Below the pieces are notes generated by a model. It saw nothing but the letters and a program-made list of their open reading frames with translations, was not told the origin of the DNA and did no database searches. DNA of 64,000 nt from Mycobacterium sp. Aquia_216 (GTDB taxonomy: Bacteria; Actinomycetota; Actinomycetes; Mycobacteriales; Mycobacteriaceae). The stretch's first letter is position 1; every line of letters begins with the position of its first letter. The stretch is taken from assembly GCF_026723865.1 (NCBI RefSeq), contig NZ_CP113529.1, positions 3,286,001 through 3,350,000 of the forward strand, written 5' to 3'. The position numbers and the translations under genes are program-made. This document shows positions 29,553 to 40,693 of this stretch, piece by piece.

Positions 29553-30919
29553 CGCTGACCCTGCTCCACGGGTGCTTCGCTGCGACTGCGCAGTTCGGTC
29601 AGTTCCAGCAAATCGATCCGCCGGCCGTCCATCCGAACCACCGTGGCCTGCCAGCGCACGTCCTCGTCCAACAACCCATCCCCGTCGAGCGCGGTCAGCT
29701 CGACCGTTTCACCGACCGCCGGGATGTGGCCGAGCTCGCGCAACACCAGGCCGCCGATCGTCTCGTAGGGTCCCTCGGGAGCTCGATACCCGGTGGCGGC
29801 GGCCACCTCGTCGATGCGCAGCAAGCCGGAAACCTGCCAGCCGCTGCCCGCCGCCACCACATCCGGGGTGGCGTCGTCGTGTTCGTCGCGGACGTCGCCC
29901 ACGATCTCTTCGATCAGGTCCTCGACGGTCACGATCCCCGCGGTGCCGCCGTATTCGTCGACGACCATCGCGGTCTGCAGCGGGTTGGCGCGGATCTCGG
30001 CCATCACCGCGTCACCGTCCAGGGTCGACGGCACGACGGGCACGGACTGCACCAGCGTGGTCAGCAGCGTGCTCGCGCGCTCTGCCCGCGGAACCTTGAA
30101 CACCTGCCTGACGTGCACGATGCCGACGGTTTCGTCGAGATCACCATCGACGATGGGGAACCGGGAGAAGCCGGATTCGGCGGCCGTGGCGACCAGGTCC
30201 CGGACGGTGTCGTCGGTTTGCAGCGCCACGATCTTCGACCGTGGCGTCATCAGCTCCTCGGCGGTCCGGGCGCCGAACTGCAACGATCGCCGGACCAGCG
30301 CGGCCGTCGCGGGATCTAACGCGCCGGCGCGCGCGGAGCTGCGCACCAGCGACAGCAACTCCTGCGGTGAGCGCGCCGACCGCAGTTCTTCGGCCGGCTC
30401 GATGCCCATCTTCCGGACGATCCAGTTCGCCGCCCCGTTCGTCAGCCGGATGACCGGGGTGAGCAGCAGCGAGAACATCAGCTGAAAGCCGACGACGGCG
30501 CGCCCGGTCGACAGCGGCCGCGCCACGGCCAGATATTTCGGGACCAACTCGCCGAACACCATCGACACCGACGTCACGAGCACCATCACCATGAACGCGG
30601 TCACCCCGTCGGCCCACGGGTCCGGCACGCCGAGCGCGTCCAACCACGGGTGCGGCAGGTCGGCCACCATTGGTTCGGTCAGGTAACCGGTGATCAGCGT
30701 GGTGATCGAAATGCCCAGCTGCGCACCCGACAGCTGGAACGACAGCCGGTCTTGGGCGCGCTGGATGTAGCGGTCGCGCCGGCCGCCTTTGCGGGCGTTG
30801 GCCTCGACGGTGCTGCGGTCCAGCGCGGTCAGCGAGAACTCGGCCGCGACGAATATCGCATTGCCGAAGATGAGCACCGCGATGGCAAGGACGCTGACGA
30901 CGGTGGTGGTGACGTTCAT
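29549..30919 (-). CDS. CNNM/DUF21-CBS-CorC/HlyC membrane protein (Rv1842c-type)
   Basis: Protein of 456 residues with an N-terminal DUF21 membrane domain ([17 protein letters not shown]), two CBS domains ([40 protein letters not shown]) and a C-terminal CorC_HlyC transporter-associated domain (about residues 345-440). Orthologue of Rv1842c; the family is often mis-called hemolysin and probably exports divalent cations, with the CBS pair sensing nucleotide-Mg. It is the first gene of a two-gene unit with the shorter paralogue (4-base overlap). The 228-base region upstream (30920-31147) separates it from guaB1 and shows no distinct element. Confidence 0.9.
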   Translation of the reverse strand: MNVTTTVVSVLAIAVLIFGNAIFVAAEFSLTALDRSTVEANARKGGRRDRYIQRAQDRLSFQLSGAQLGISITTLITGYLTEPMVADLPHPWLDALGVPDPWADGVTAFMVMVLVTSVSMVFGELVPKYLAVARPLSTGRAVVGFQLMFSLLLTPVIRLTNGAANWIVRKMGIEPAEELRSARSPQELLSLVRSSARAGALDPATAALVRRSLQFGARTAEELMTPRSKIVALQTDDTVRDLVATAAESGFSRFPIVDGDLDETVGIVHVRQVFKVPRAERASTLLTTLVQSVPVVPSTLDGDAVMAEIRANPLQTAMVVDEYGGTAGIVTVEDLIEEIVGDVRDEHDDATPDVVAAGSGWQVSGLLRIDEVAAATGYRAPEGPYETIGGLVLRELGHIPAVGETVELTALDGDGLLDEDVRWQATVVRMDGRRIDLLELTELRSRSEAPVEQGQR

Positions 30920-31147
30920 GGCGGGGGCGTTATCGCGATGGCCCAGGAGACGATGGTCGAGCCGGGGTAGCTATGGGTAGCCGCTTCGCCCGGAAACCGG
31001 CGGGCTCGACGGGTGCCTGCGGCACGTCATCCCTTTCGCTTGATGCCGCGCAGCACGATGCCGCGGGCGAGAAGACTAGAAATCCATATGGTAGCGAACA
31101 CATCTGGCCCGATCCGCCGCGCCGTGCTTTCTCCTGGACCGCAGGCG

Positions 31148-32629
<1,482 letters not shown>

Positions 32630-32637
32630 TTACCGAG

Positions 32638-34104
32638 CTAGGCGGGCACTTCGCTGCGGTCACCGCTCCACAGCGTGTGGAAGCGTTTGTCCGGGTCGTC
32701 GTCGATGCGCCCGTAGGTGTGGGCGCCGAAGAAGTCGCGCAGGCCCTGGGTCAGCGCCGCGGGCAGCCGCTCCGTGCGCAGGGCGTCGTAGTACGACAGC
32801 GCCGAGGCGAAGCCGGGGATCGGGATGCCGAGTTCGGTGGCCTTCACCACGACGCGCCGCCAGCTGTCGATGGATTCCTCGATGGCGGTGCGGAAGTAGG
32901 GCGCGACGATGAGCGACGGCAGGTCGGGGGTCTCGTCGAACGCCTCCTTGATCCGGTTGAGGAATTTGGCCCTGATGATGCAGCCGCCGCGCCAGATGGT
33001 GGCCATGTCGCCGGGCGTGATGCCCCAGTCGTACTCGGCGCTGCCGGCCTGAATCTGGTTGAACCCCTGGGCATAGGCGATGATCTTGGAGGCGTACAAC
33101 GCCTTGCTGACGTCGTCGATGAACCGCGCGGCGTCCGTTGGCTTGTCGCCGAGGTCACCCGAGGCCAGCCCCGTGGTGGCCTTGCGCTGGGCCACCGATC
33201 CCGACAGCGCGCGGGCGAAGACCGCTTCGGCGATGCCGGTCACGGGCACGCCGAGGTCGAGCGCCGACTTCACCGTCCAGCGGCCGGTGCCCTTCTGCTC
33301 GGCCTCGTCGAGGATGAGGTCGACGAGTGGCTTGCCGGTCTTGGCGTCGGTCTGACGCAGGACCTGCGCGGTGATCTCGATGAGGAAGCTGTCCAGGTCG
33401 CCGGAATTCCATTCGGCGAAGACGTCCGCGATCTCGGGTGCGCTCTTGCCGAGGCCGTCGCGCAGCAGCTGGTAGGCCTCGCCGATCAGCTGCATGTCGG
33501 AGTACTCGATGCCGTTGTGCACCATCTTGACGAAGTGGCCGGCGCCGTCGGGGCCGATGTGGGTGCAACACGGCACGCCGTCGACGTGCGCGGAGATCTC
33601 CTCGAGCAGCGGGCCGAGCGATTTGTACGACTCGGCCGGTCCGCCCGGCATGATCGACGGCCCGTTCAGCGCGCCCTCCTCGCCGCCGGAGATGCCGGCG
33701 CCGACGAAGTGCAGGCCGCGCTCGCGAATCGCCTTCTCGCGGCGGATGGTGTCGGTGTAGAGCGCGTTGCCGCCGTCGATGATGATGTCGCCTTCTTCCA
33801 TGGCGTCGGCGAGCTCGTTGATGACGGCGTCGGTGGGGTCGCCGGCCTTGACCATGATGATCACCCGCCGCGGCTTCTCCAGCGCGTCCAGGAATTCCTC
33901 GATCGTCTCCGAGCGGACGAACTTGCCCTCGTCGCCGTGCTCTTTGAGCAACGCGTCGGTCTTGGCGATCGACCGGTTGTGCAGCGCGACCGTGTAGCCG
34001 TGGTGGGCGAAGTTGCGGGCGAGGTTCGAACCCATGACGGCCAGCCCGGTGACGCCGATCTGCGCGGTACCAGTCTTCGAATCGTTGGAATCCTGGGCAC
34101 TCAT
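32638..34104 (-). CDS. gnd1: 6-phosphogluconate dehydrogenase (decarboxylating)
   Basis: Enzyme of 488 residues of the oxidative pentose phosphate pathway: 6-phosphogluconate to ribulose 5-phosphate with NADP reduction. The Rossmann motif GLAVMGSNLARN is near residue 20, and IIDGGNALYTDT, GAGISGGEEGALNGPSIMPG and the catalytic region GPDGAGHFVKMVHNGIEY are intact. The family's long form (over 460 residues) is kept. Orthologue Rv1844c. guaB1 follows 53 bases downstream. The other Gnd type (short, gnd2) is not in the window. Confidence 0.95.
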   Translation of the reverse strand: MSAQDSNDSKTGTAQIGVTGLAVMGSNLARNFAHHGYTVALHNRSIAKTDALLKEHGDEGKFVRSETIEEFLDALEKPRRVIIMVKAGDPTDAVINELADAMEEGDIIIDGGNALYTDTIRREKAIRERGLHFVGAGISGGEEGALNGPSIMPGGPAESYKSLGPLLEEISAHVDGVPCCTHIGPDGAGHFVKMVHNGIEYSDMQLIGEAYQLLRDGLGKSAPEIADVFAEWNSGDLDSFLIEITAQVLRQTDAKTGKPLVDLILDEAEQKGTGRWTVKSALDLGVPVTGIAEAVFARALSGSVAQRKATTGLASGDLGDKPTDAARFIDDVSKALYASKIIAYAQGFNQIQAGSAEYDWGITPGDMATIWRGGCIIRAKFLNRIKEAFDETPDLPSLIVAPYFRTAIEESIDSWRRVVVKATELGIPIPGFASALSYYDALRTERLPAALTQGLRDFFGAHTYGRIDDDPDKRFHTLWSGDRSEVPA

Positions 34105-34203
34105 GTCTTCGCCTCTCGGGTTGGAGAACTTTTGCTACACGGTTTCCGTCACACTGTGGCACAGCGGAGTTCGGGTCCGCCAAAGGGATTCGCCGTGGCC
34201 GTG

Positions 34204-35154
34204 CTACGGGTTGAACAGCCGCTGAAGCTCGGTGAGCCATGGCACTGCCAGCGCGACGGTAGGCACCACCAGAACGGCCGCCGCGGCAAGATAGGCGGCC
34301 GCGGAAAGCATCACGCTGTTGCCACGTCCGGACAGCCGGCGAACCCGGACCACCGTGCTGGGACCGCCCGCGGCCAGCGCGCCGGACGGTGCTCGGCCGG
34401 AGGCGCAGGCGACCAGCGCGCGGGCCAGGGGAGTGCGCCCGGCCGCGCGTACCGCGGCGTCGTCCGCGAGCAGTTCGACCAGCAGCTGCACCGCGCCCAG
34501 CGCATTGGAGCTGCGAACCAGCCGCGGGAAAGCCGCGTGCACCGCGGTGAACGCTTCCAGAACCAGGTCGTGTCGGGCGCGCAGATGAGCCCGCTCGTGG
34601 GTCAGGATCGCCGCGACTTCGTCGTTGTTGAGCTGGTTCAGCGTTCCCTCGCTGACGACGACGCGGCTACGGACACCCGGCAGGCAGTAGGCCAGCGGTT
34701 CGGCCACCTCCAGGACGCGCAGGTCACGCGTGCGGGTACAGGGTTGGGCGAGGGCAGCGTCGTGGCCGACCCCGACGAGATCGACGACCATCCGGTGATG
34801 CGCCCGCCGGCGCCGATTGGCGATCACCACGCGCAAAACCGCAACGACCAAGCGCACACCAACCAGCACCGTCAGCGCGAACGCGGCGATATAGGCGGTC
34901 CACAGCGGCCAGCCGAGCCGGCCGGCCGCACCGACGACGCTGGCCGTCGGCCGGCCGTCGGGGCCGGGCATGAGTATGCGGGTGGCAATGGCGATGCCGG
35001 CGCTGAACGCCGACAGCACGGCGGCCACGGCGACGGCTTGCCACAACACCATCGCCGCACGCGGGGCGCGCAGTGGCCAGGACGCTCGCGCTAATAGGGC
35101 TGGCGCAGGACCGATCAGCAGCACCGCGAGGAGGGTAAAGGCCATCGCGGACAC
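34204..35154 (-). CDS. BlaR1-like M56 membrane metallopeptidase (Rv1845c-type)
   Basis: Membrane protein of 316 residues with a GTG start, the same length as Rv1845c. It has several transmembrane helices, and the zinc motif HExxH is present as LTHERAHLRARH near residue 181, followed by a downstream LLADDAAVR acid motif typical of M56 peptidases. Unlike staphylococcal BlaR1 it lacks a C-terminal penicillin-sensing domain, so the trigger for proteolysis is something else. It lies 14 bases downstream of blaI, forming the usual repressor/protease pair: activation should lead to BlaI cleavage and derepression. Confidence 0.92.
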   Translation of the reverse strand: MSAMAFTLLAVLLIGPAPALLARASWPLRAPRAAMVLWQAVAVAAVLSAFSAGIAIATRILMPGPDGRPTASVVGAAGRLGWPLWTAYIAAFALTVLVGVRLVVAVLRVVIANRRRRAHHRMVVDLVGVGHDAALAQPCTRTRDLRVLEVAEPLAYCLPGVRSRVVVSEGTLNQLNNDEVAAILTHERAHLRARHDLVLEAFTAVHAAFPRLVRSSNALGAVQLLVELLADDAAVRAAGRTPLARALVACASGRAPSGALAAGGPSTVVRVRRLSGRGNSVMLSAAAYLAAAAVLVVPTVALAVPWLTELQRLFNP

Positions 35155-35168
35155 ATGACCAGTGTCCC

Positions 35169-35585
35169 TCAGTCCTCCGGCTTTGCGCCAGCTGATGGCG
35201 TATTGCGTTGATTTGCTTCCAGTTCGGCTAGCGCGCGACGCAAGGCCTCGGCCTCATCAGCACCGACACGCTCGACAAAGTGCACCAGCGCGGCCTGTCT
35301 GCCCCCGGAATCCTCAGCCTGCGACAGCGCATCCACCATCAACCCGGCGACCAGCTCGTCACGGCCGTGCACGGGGGCGTACCGGTGCGCCCGGTCATCG
35401 CGGATCTGGGAGACCAGATTCTTCTTGGCCAGCCGCTGCAGCACGGTCATCACCGTCGTATAGGCGAGGTCGCGCCGCGCCGACAAGGCTTCGTGCACCT
35501 GGCGGACCGTTTGCGGTTCGGGTGTCGACCACAGATGGTCCATCACCGCGCGTTCCAGGTCCCCCAGCCGTGTCAGCTTGGCCAT
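35169..35585 (-). CDS. blaI: BlaI/MecI-family repressor
   Basis: Winged-helix repressor of 138 residues, orthologue of Rv1846c (BlaI). The DNA-binding domain spans about residues 5-80 (LERAVMDHLWSTPEPQTVRQ ... YTTVMTVLQRLAKKNLV), and the wing contains DDRAHRYAPV. The C-terminal dimerisation helices follow. In M. tuberculosis it controls itself, the adjacent protease gene, blaC and respiratory or ATP-synthase genes. An imperfect inverted repeat at 35610-35635 is a candidate autoregulatory operator. It is divergent from the small RNA gene and the thioesterase gene. Confidence 0.95.
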   Translation of the reverse strand: MAKLTRLGDLERAVMDHLWSTPEPQTVRQVHEALSARRDLAYTTVMTVLQRLAKKNLVSQIRDDRAHRYAPVHGRDELVAGLMVDALSQAEDSGGRQAALVHFVERVGADEAEALRRALAELEANQRNTPSAGAKPED

Positions 35586-35609
35586 AGTTCGTTCATCTCC
35601 ATCAACGTC

Positions 35610-35635
35610 GTAGCAAGCTTACTCCGGCTTACTAC
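35610..35635. promoter_or_regulatory. Candidate BlaI operator
   Basis: GTAGCAAGC (35610-35618) and GCTTACTAC (35627-35635) form 9-base arms with one mismatch, separated by 8 bases, 25 bases upstream of the blaI start. I do not recall the published consensus well enough to score it. Confidence 0.45.
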
Positions 35636-35721
35636 CGGCGGTCGTAAAGACAGCCGGCCTAATTCGGTGTCCGACCATCGGTTCGTCCCGCGCCCGGTCG
35701 GCATGGCTACAGACTACCCCT

Positions 35722-35750
35722 TGCAAAGTTAGGGCAGCCTTGCCATACTC
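35722..35750 (+). promoter_or_regulatory. MrsI promoter with IdeR-like iron box
   Basis: TTGCAA (35722-35727) and CATACT (35745-35750) are spaced by exactly 17 bases. Between and overlapping them TTAGGGCAGCCTTGCCATA (35730-35748) matches 13 of 19 positions of the IdeR pattern TTAGGTTAGSCTAACCTAA. Iron-bound IdeR on this site would block RNA polymerase, so the RNA would be made in iron starvation. Confidence 0.7.
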
Positions 35751-35756
35751 AAAGAG

Positions 35757-35861
35757 GTCGAGCGCAACAGACCGCCGGAGTGTCCAGAGGGCTGCTGTGA
35801 CCCCCGGTCTACTCGATCGGCGAGCCCCGTGCCTCAGTGCACGGGGCTCGCCTGTTCTTTT
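35757..35861 (+). ncRNA. mrsI: Iron-responsive small RNA, MrsI (ncRv11846) homologue
   Basis: Small RNA of about 105 bases between blaI and the Rv1847-type thioesterase gene, exactly where M. tuberculosis encodes MrsI. The predicted start follows the -10 by 6 bases, and the 3' end is a 14-base-pair terminator. In M. tuberculosis MrsI is induced by low iron through IdeR and represses mRNAs of non-essential iron proteins such as bfrA. The unpaired part before the terminator (about 35757-35818) would hold the seed; I cannot identify it without target searches. It is called from position, promoter, iron box and terminator together. Exact ends are estimates. Confidence 0.8.
35819..35861 (+). terminator. 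Intrinsic terminator of the MrsI RNA
   Basis: GGCGAGCCCCGTGC (35819-35832) and GCACGGGGCTCGCC (35839-35852) form a perfect 14-base-pair GC-rich stem with a 6-base loop, followed by TGTTCTTTT. This is the only classic stem plus U-tract terminator I found in the window. It ends 66 bases before the thioesterase ATG and so separates the two transcripts. Confidence 0.92.
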
Positions 35862-35927
35862 GCCCACGTCTTCGCGACCAACCGTGATCACCGGATGTGC
35901 CGATGGTGTAGACAACAGAGCGTGTCA

Positions 35928-36347
35928 ATGTCCCCAGACGCGGCGATCCCAGCCACCGGTTTCATCGGACCATTCGATACCGAGCTCGGCCTGCGATTCA
36001 CCCAGCTCAGCCCCGACGGCGCCCGCGCCCAGCTCGAGGTCACGCCCAAACTGCTGCAGCCGATGGGCCTCGTGCACGGCGGGGTGTACTGCTCGATGGT
36101 GGAGAGCATGGCCAGCGTGTCCGCCTACACCTGGCTCGCCACCCGCGGCGGCGGCGAAGTCGTCGGCGTGAACAACAACACAGACTTCCTGCGTTCGATC
36201 GGCTCGGGGACGGTCTACGGCGCCACCGAACCGATTCACCGCGGCCGGCGTCAGCAGTTGTGGCTGGTCACCATCAGCGATGACAAGGATCGCGTCGTCG
36301 CCCGCGGGCAGGTGCGGCTGCAGAATCTCGAACCCCGCGACAGCTGA
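35928..36347 (+). CDS. PaaI-type hotdog thioesterase (Rv1847-type)
   Basis: Hotdog-fold acyl-CoA thioesterase of 139 residues. The active-site region reads GLVHGGVYCSMVESMAS (HGG motif with the downstream acidic residue), and NNNTDFLRSI and GRRQQLWLV are typical of the PaaI/DUF4442-like group. Orthologue Rv1847. The ATG at 35928 is chosen because the open frame further upstream crosses the MrsI terminator. It precedes ureA by 48 bases on the same strand, so it may be co-transcribed with urease though unrelated in function. Acyl-CoA substrate unknown. Confidence 0.88.
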   Translation: MSPDAAIPATGFIGPFDTELGLRFTQLSPDGARAQLEVTPKLLQPMGLVHGGVYCSMVESMASVSAYTWLATRGGGEVVGVNNNTDFLRSIGSGTVYGATEPIHRGRRQQLWLVTISDDKDRVVARGQVRLQNLEPRDS

Positions 36348-36395
36348 GTAGGCAAACACAGCGGTCTTCCAGGACGCATGGCAGGATCGGCAACC

Positions 36396-36698
36396 ATGCG
36401 CCTGACGCCACATGAGCAGGAGCGATTGCTGTTGTCCTACGCCGCCGAATTGGCTCGCCGTCGTCGAGCCAGGGGCTTGCGGCTCAACCATCCCGAAGCC
36501 GTCGCGCTCATCACCGACCACATCCTGGAGGGCGCACGTGACGGCCGCACCGTCACGGAGCTGATGACCAGCGGGTGCGAGGTGCTCGGTCGCGACGACG
36601 TGATGGAGGGAGTACCGGAGATGCTCGACGACGTGCAGGTCGAAGCGACGTTTCCAGACGGCACCAAGCTCGTCACCGTCCACCACCCGATCCTATGA
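36396..36698 (+). CDS. ureA: Urease gamma subunit
   Basis: UreA of 100 residues, the family's usual length, with [20 protein letters not shown] and the signature [19 protein letters not shown]. It is the smallest structural subunit of nickel urease, which hydrolyses urea to ammonia and carbamate in the cytoplasm. The ATG at 36396 has AGGA upstream; its end overlaps ureB by 4 bases. First gene of ureABCFGD. Confidence 0.96.
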   Translation: MRLTPHEQERLLLSYAAELARRRRARGLRLNHPEAVALITDHILEGARDGRTVTELMTSGCEVLGRDDVMEGVPEMLDDVQVEATFPDGTKLVTVHHPIL

Positions 36699-37006
36699 TT
36701 CCGGGCGAAATCCTTTACGGCATTGGGGATATCGAAATCAATGCGGGCGCGGAACGGATCGAGATGCAGATCGTGAACACCGGTGACCGCCCGGTGCAGG
36801 TGGGGAGCCACGTCCACCTTCCGCAAGCCAACTCGGCGCTGTCGTTCGACCGCGCCGCGGCGCACGGCTACCGGCTGGATGTACCCGCGGCCACCGCAGT
36901 GCGCTTCGAACCGGGGGTGCCCCAACACGTTCAATTGGTGCCGTTGCGCGGACGCCGCGAAGTGCATGGCTTGAGCCTGGACCCGCCTGGACGGCTGGAC
37001 ATCTGA
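36695..37006 (+). CDS. ureB: Urease beta subunit
   Basis: UreB of 103 residues starting MIPGEILYG, with [18 protein letters not shown] and [17 protein letters not shown] conserved (the latter the RPG-like urease beta motif). It packs between UreA and UreC in the trimeric apoenzyme. The start overlaps ureA by 4 bases and the stop overlaps the ureC start by one base, so the three structural subunits are translated in a coupled way. Longer in-frame upstream sequence lies inside ureA and is rejected. Confidence 0.96.
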   Translation: MIPGEILYGIGDIEINAGAERIEMQIVNTGDRPVQVGSHVHLPQANSALSFDRAAAHGYRLDVPAATAVRFEPGVPQHVQLVPLRGRREVHGLSLDPPGRLDI

Positions 37007-38730
37007 TGGCATACCTGTCTCGGAAAGAATACGCTCAGCTATACGGCCCGACCGCCGGCGATCGAATCAGGCTGGCGGACACCGATTTAACGGTGGAAAT
37101 CACCGAAGACCGCAGCGGGGGACCGGAACTGGCCGGCGATGAGGCGGTGTTCGGCGGCGGCAAGGTGCTGCGCGAGTCGATGGGTCAGGGGCGCGCTTCC
37201 CGCGCCGAGGGCGCGCCCGACACCGTGATCACCGGTGCGGTGGTCATCGATCATTGGGGAATTGTCAAGGCCGACATAGGGATTCGCGATGGCCGAATCG
37301 TCGCGCTCGGCAAGGCCGGCAACCCCGACACCATGACGGGAGTGCATCCGGACCTGGTGGTCGGACCCGGCACCGAAGTCATCGCGGGCAACGGCCGCAT
37401 TGTCACCGCGGGCGCCGTCGACTGCCACGTGCACCTGATCTGCCCGCAACTCATGTCCGAGGCGCTCGGGTCCGGGATCACGACGATACTCGGCGGCGGC
37501 ACCGGTCCTGCCGAAGGCAGCAAGGCCACCACCGTCACGCCCGGCTCGTGGCACTTGGCCCGGATGCTCGAGGCGCTCGATGGCTGGCCGGTGAACTTCG
37601 CGCTGCTGGGCAAGGGGAACACCGTCAACGGCGAGGCGCTTTGGGAGCAATTGCGAGGCGGCGCTTCGGGTTTCAAGTTGCACGAGGACTGGGGGTCCAC
37701 CCCGGCGGCCATCGATGCCTGCCTGACCGTCGCCGACGCCGCCGGCGTTCAGGTGGCGTTGCATACCGACACCCTCAACGAGACGGGCTACGTCGAAGAC
37801 ACGCTGGCCGCGATCGCTGGGCGCTCGATCCACACCTATCACACCGAGGGGGCCGGTGGCGGCCACGCTCCCGACATCATCCGGGTTGCCGGTCACCCGA
37901 ATGTGCTGCCGAGTTCGACCAACCCGACTCGGCCGCACACGGTGAACACCCTCGATGAGCACCTGGACATGTTGATGGTCTGCCATCATCTCAATCCTCA
38001 GGTACCCGAGGATTTGGCCTTCGCCGAGAGCCGGATTCGGCCGTCGACCATGGCGGCCGAAGACCTGCTGCACGATCTCGGCGCGATCTCGATGATCGGC
38101 AGCGACTCGCAGGCGATGGGCCGCATCGGCGAAGTGGTGCTACGCACCTGGCAGACCGCGCACGTGATGAAACGCCGTCGCGGAGCGCTGCCCGGCGACA
38201 GCTCTGAGTGCGACAATTTGCGGGTGCGGCGCTACGTCGCCAAATACACCATCTGCCCGGCCGTGGCGCATGGGCTCGACGGCGAGATCGGCTCGGTGGA
38301 AGCGGGCAAGCTGGCCGATCTGGTGCTGTGGGAGCCCCGGTTCTTCGGAGTCCGGCCGCACGCGGTACTCAAAGGGGGAATGATCGCGTGGGCGGCGATG
38401 GGTGACGCGAATGCGTCGATCCCGACACCTCAACCGGTGCTGCCGCGACCGATGTTCGGCGCCGCGCCGGCAGCCGCGGCGGCCACGTCGGTGCATTTCG
38501 TTGCGCCGCAGGCGATCGAGGCCGGCCTGGCCGACAAGGTCGCGGTGAACCGGCGATTCGTCGCGGTGCGCAATACCAGGGGGCTGGGCAAGGCCGCGTT
38601 GCCGCTCAACGACGCGCTGCCCGACATCGAAGTGGACCCGGACACCTTCACCGTGCGCGTGGACGGCGAGGTCTGGCAAGAGCAACCGGCCGCCGAACTG
38701 CCGATGGCGCAACGCTACTTCCTGTTTTGA
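37006..38730 (+). CDS. ureC: Urease alpha subunit (catalytic)
   Basis: Catalytic subunit of 574 residues. The nickel ligands are visible: CHVHLICPQ (two His), the carbamylated Lys224 in GFKLHEDWG, His residues in HTDTLNE and [15 protein letters not shown], and Asp in GSDSQAMGR. The mobile flap has Cys326-His327 in MVCHHLNP, the catalytic histidine. All key residues are intact, so active urease is expected if nickel and accessory proteins are present. It starts on the last base of ureB and is followed after 5 bases by ureF. Confidence 0.97.
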   Translation: MAYLSRKEYAQLYGPTAGDRIRLADTDLTVEITEDRSGGPELAGDEAVFGGGKVLRESMGQGRASRAEGAPDTVITGAVVIDHWGIVKADIGIRDGRIVALGKAGNPDTMTGVHPDLVVGPGTEVIAGNGRIVTAGAVDCHVHLICPQLMSEALGSGITTILGGGTGPAEGSKATTVTPGSWHLARMLEALDGWPVNFALLGKGNTVNGEALWEQLRGGASGFKLHEDWGSTPAAIDACLTVADAAGVQVALHTDTLNETGYVEDTLAAIAGRSIHTYHTEGAGGGHAPDIIRVAGHPNVLPSSTNPTRPHTVNTLDEHLDMLMVCHHLNPQVPEDLAFAESRIRPSTMAAEDLLHDLGAISMIGSDSQAMGRIGEVVLRTWQTAHVMKRRRGALPGDSSECDNLRVRRYVAKYTICPAVAHGLDGEIGSVEAGKLADLVLWEPRFFGVRPHAVLKGGMIAWAAMGDANASIPTPQPVLPRPMFGAAPAAAAATSVHFVAPQAIEAGLADKVAVNRRFVAVRNTRGLGKAALPLNDALPDIEVDPDTFTVRVDGEVWQEQPAAELPMAQRYFLF

Positions 38731-38735
38731 GGGAT

Positions 38736-39371
38736 ATGTCTGCACTGGCGACGCTGCTCACCCTGGCCGATTCGCGACTGCCGGCCGGCGCTCACGTGCA
38801 TTCCGGCGGGGCCGAAGAGGCCGTCACGAGCGGCCTGGTGATCAACCTGGAAACCTTAGAAGCCTTCTTGCGCCGCAGAATTCGCTGCCACGGGTTGGTT
38901 ACGGCGTCGATCGCCGCGGCGGTTCACCGCGGTGAGCTCGACCTCGAGCAGGCCGACCAGGAGACCGACGCCCGGACACCGGCGCCGGCGGCCCGGCAGG
39001 CGTCACGCAGCCAGGGCCGCGGGTTGGCCAGGCTGGCACGACGGGTCTGGCCGGCCGTCTGCTGGGACGACCTCGGCGCACAGCCACACCTTGCCGTCGC
39101 GGCCGGACGGGTGGGTGCCGTGAGCGGTCTGAATCCGGAGCAGAGCGCGCTGGCAATCGTCTACACCACGATGACGGGCTCGGCGAGCGCGGCCCAGCGG
39201 CTGCTGGCGCTGGACCCGGCCGACGTGGCGGCGTTGACGTTCCGGCTGGCGGATGCGTGCGAGCGCACCGCCGTGCAGGCGACCGCCGGATTAGCCGACT
39301 TGTCGGACCCGCTGCTCGATACCTTGGCCCAGCACCACGCGCAGCGCGAGCGACCCCTATTCGCCTCCTGA
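38736..39371 (+). CDS. ureF: Urease accessory protein UreF
   Basis: Accessory protein of 211 residues, same length as in H37Rv. Conserved N-terminus [19 protein letters not shown] and the stretch [19 protein letters not shown] identify it. UreF joins UreD and UreG in the complex that carbamylates the active-site lysine and delivers nickel. The ATG at 38736 is preceded by GAGGG-like bases; a TTG at 38727 overlaps the ureC stop. It is 10 bases upstream of ureG. Confidence 0.93.
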   Translation: MSALATLLTLADSRLPAGAHVHSGGAEEAVTSGLVINLETLEAFLRRRIRCHGLVTASIAAAVHRGELDLEQADQETDARTPAPAARQASRSQGRGLARLARRVWPAVCWDDLGAQPHLAVAAGRVGAVSGLNPEQSALAIVYTTMTGSASAAQRLLALDPADVAALTFRLADACERTAVQATAGLADLSDPLLDTLAQHHAQRERPLFAS

Positions 39372-39381
39372 AAGGCATGCC

Positions 39382-40056
39382 ATGCCAGCACATTCCCACA
39401 GCCATCCGCATCCGCACGTCGAGCGGCCGAAGCGCGTCAGGCAGCCGGGGGAGCCGCTGCGCATCGGCGTCGGCGGGCCGGTCGGTTCCGGAAAGACCGC
39501 CCTGGTCGCCGCGCTGTGCCGGCAGTTGCGCGACGAGCTGTCGGTGGCGGTGTTGACCAACGACATCTACACCACCGAGGACGCTGACTTCTTACGCAAA
39601 CACGCGGTGCTGCCGAACGACCGGATCACGGCCGTGCAGACCGGCGGATGCCCGCACACCGCGATCCGCGACGACATCACCGCGAACCTCGACGCGATCG
39701 ACGACCTGATCGCCGCCCACGATGCCCTGGACCTGATCCTGGTCGAGTCCGGCGGCGACAACCTCACCGCGACCTTCTCTTCGGGCTTGGTGGACGTCCA
39801 GATCTTCGTCGTCGACGTGGCCGGCGGCGACAAGGTTCCGCGCAAAGGCGGACCCGGGGTGACCTACTCGGATCTGTTGGTAATCAACAAGATCGATCTG
39901 GCGCCGCTGGTGGGCGCCGACCTGGAGGTGATGTCCCGCGATGCCGACGCGGTTCGCGATGGCCGCCCCACGGTGCTGCAATCACTGACCAATGATCCGG
40001 CCGCGACCGAGGTGCTGGCATGGGTGCACGCGCAGCTGGCCGCCAATGCGCTCTGA
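39382..40056 (+). CDS. ureG: Urease accessory GTPase UreG
   Basis: SIMIBI-class GTPase of 224 residues that powers nickel insertion. A His-rich N-terminus ([10 protein letters not shown]) may store or bind nickel. The P-loop is [11 protein letters not shown] near residue 32, and the metal-binding CPH motif ([12 protein letters not shown]) and the switch ESGGDNL are intact. NKIDL is the guanine-specificity motif. The end overlaps ureD by 11 bases. Confidence 0.96.
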   Translation: MPAHSHSHPHPHVERPKRVRQPGEPLRIGVGGPVGSGKTALVAALCRQLRDELSVAVLTNDIYTTEDADFLRKHAVLPNDRITAVQTGGCPHTAIRDDITANLDAIDDLIAAHDALDLILVESGGDNLTATFSSGLVDVQIFVVDVAGGDKVPRKGGPGVTYSDLLVINKIDLAPLVGADLEVMSRDADAVRDGRPTVLQSLTNDPAATEVLAWVHAQLAANAL

Positions 40057-40693
40057 CGTTTTGCTGGTCGCGTCCAGCACCCGCTTTCCGCGCATCAAGT
40101 GCAGCGGCGGTATCGCGGCCCGCTGCACCGCTCCCGACACGGTGCATCTGGTGTCGGCGGCCGCCACGCCGTTGGGCGGCGACAGCGTCAATATCCGGGT
40201 CGTTGTGGAGGCCGGTGCGGTTCTGAGGCTGCGTAGCGCGGCCGCCACCGTGGCCCTCCCCGGGGCGAACAGTCGGACGTCGCATGCCGATTGGCACATC
40301 GAGGTGGGCGGACGTCTCGATGTCGATCTCGAGCCGACTATCGTGGCCGCCGATGCGCGGCACGTGTCGACGGTGGCTCTGGTCCTGCGCGACGACGGTC
40401 GCGTCCGCTTCCGCGAGCGCGTGCAGATCGGCAGATGCAACGAGCGCGAAGGCTTTTGGTCGGGATCGCTGTGGGCCGACCGGCACGCTCGTCCGCTGTT
40501 GCGACACCGGGTGGAATTGGGCGCCGGGGCGGTGGGCGATGACAGCATCGCGGCCCCCCGGGCGGCCATCAGCGAATTATGCTATCCAACAGCGGAATTC
40601 ACCGATGCCACAATGCCCAGCACATCCACCGTCCTAGCGTTAGCGGACGGCGGGATGCTGCGCACGTGGCAGGCCGATCGGCTGGCCGGCTAA
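40046..40693 (+). CDS. ureD: Urease accessory protein UreD
   Basis: UreD-like scaffold protein of 215 residues that links UreFG to the apo-urease and channels nickel. Sequence is less conserved than in other subunits, but position, length and the segments [39 protein letters not shown] and [16 protein letters not shown] fit. The start at 40046 lies inside the end of ureG. Its stop overlaps the stop of ndh on the opposite strand by 4 bases, so no terminator can sit between the two convergent genes. Confidence 0.92.
   Translation: MRSDVLLVASSTRFPRIKCSGGIAARCTAPDTVHLVSAAATPLGGDSVNIRVVVEAGAVLRLRSAAATVALPGANSRTSHADWHIEVGGRLDVDLEPTIVAADARHVSTVALVLRDDGRVRFRERVQIGRCNEREGFWSGSLWADRHARPLLRHRVELGAGAVGDDSIAAPRAAISELCYPTAEFTDATMPSTSTVLALADGGMLRTWQADRLAG

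Noticed and set aside
34105-34203. Terminator between gnd1 and the peptidase gene
   Set aside because: No stem with sufficient pairing followed by a T-run on either strand.
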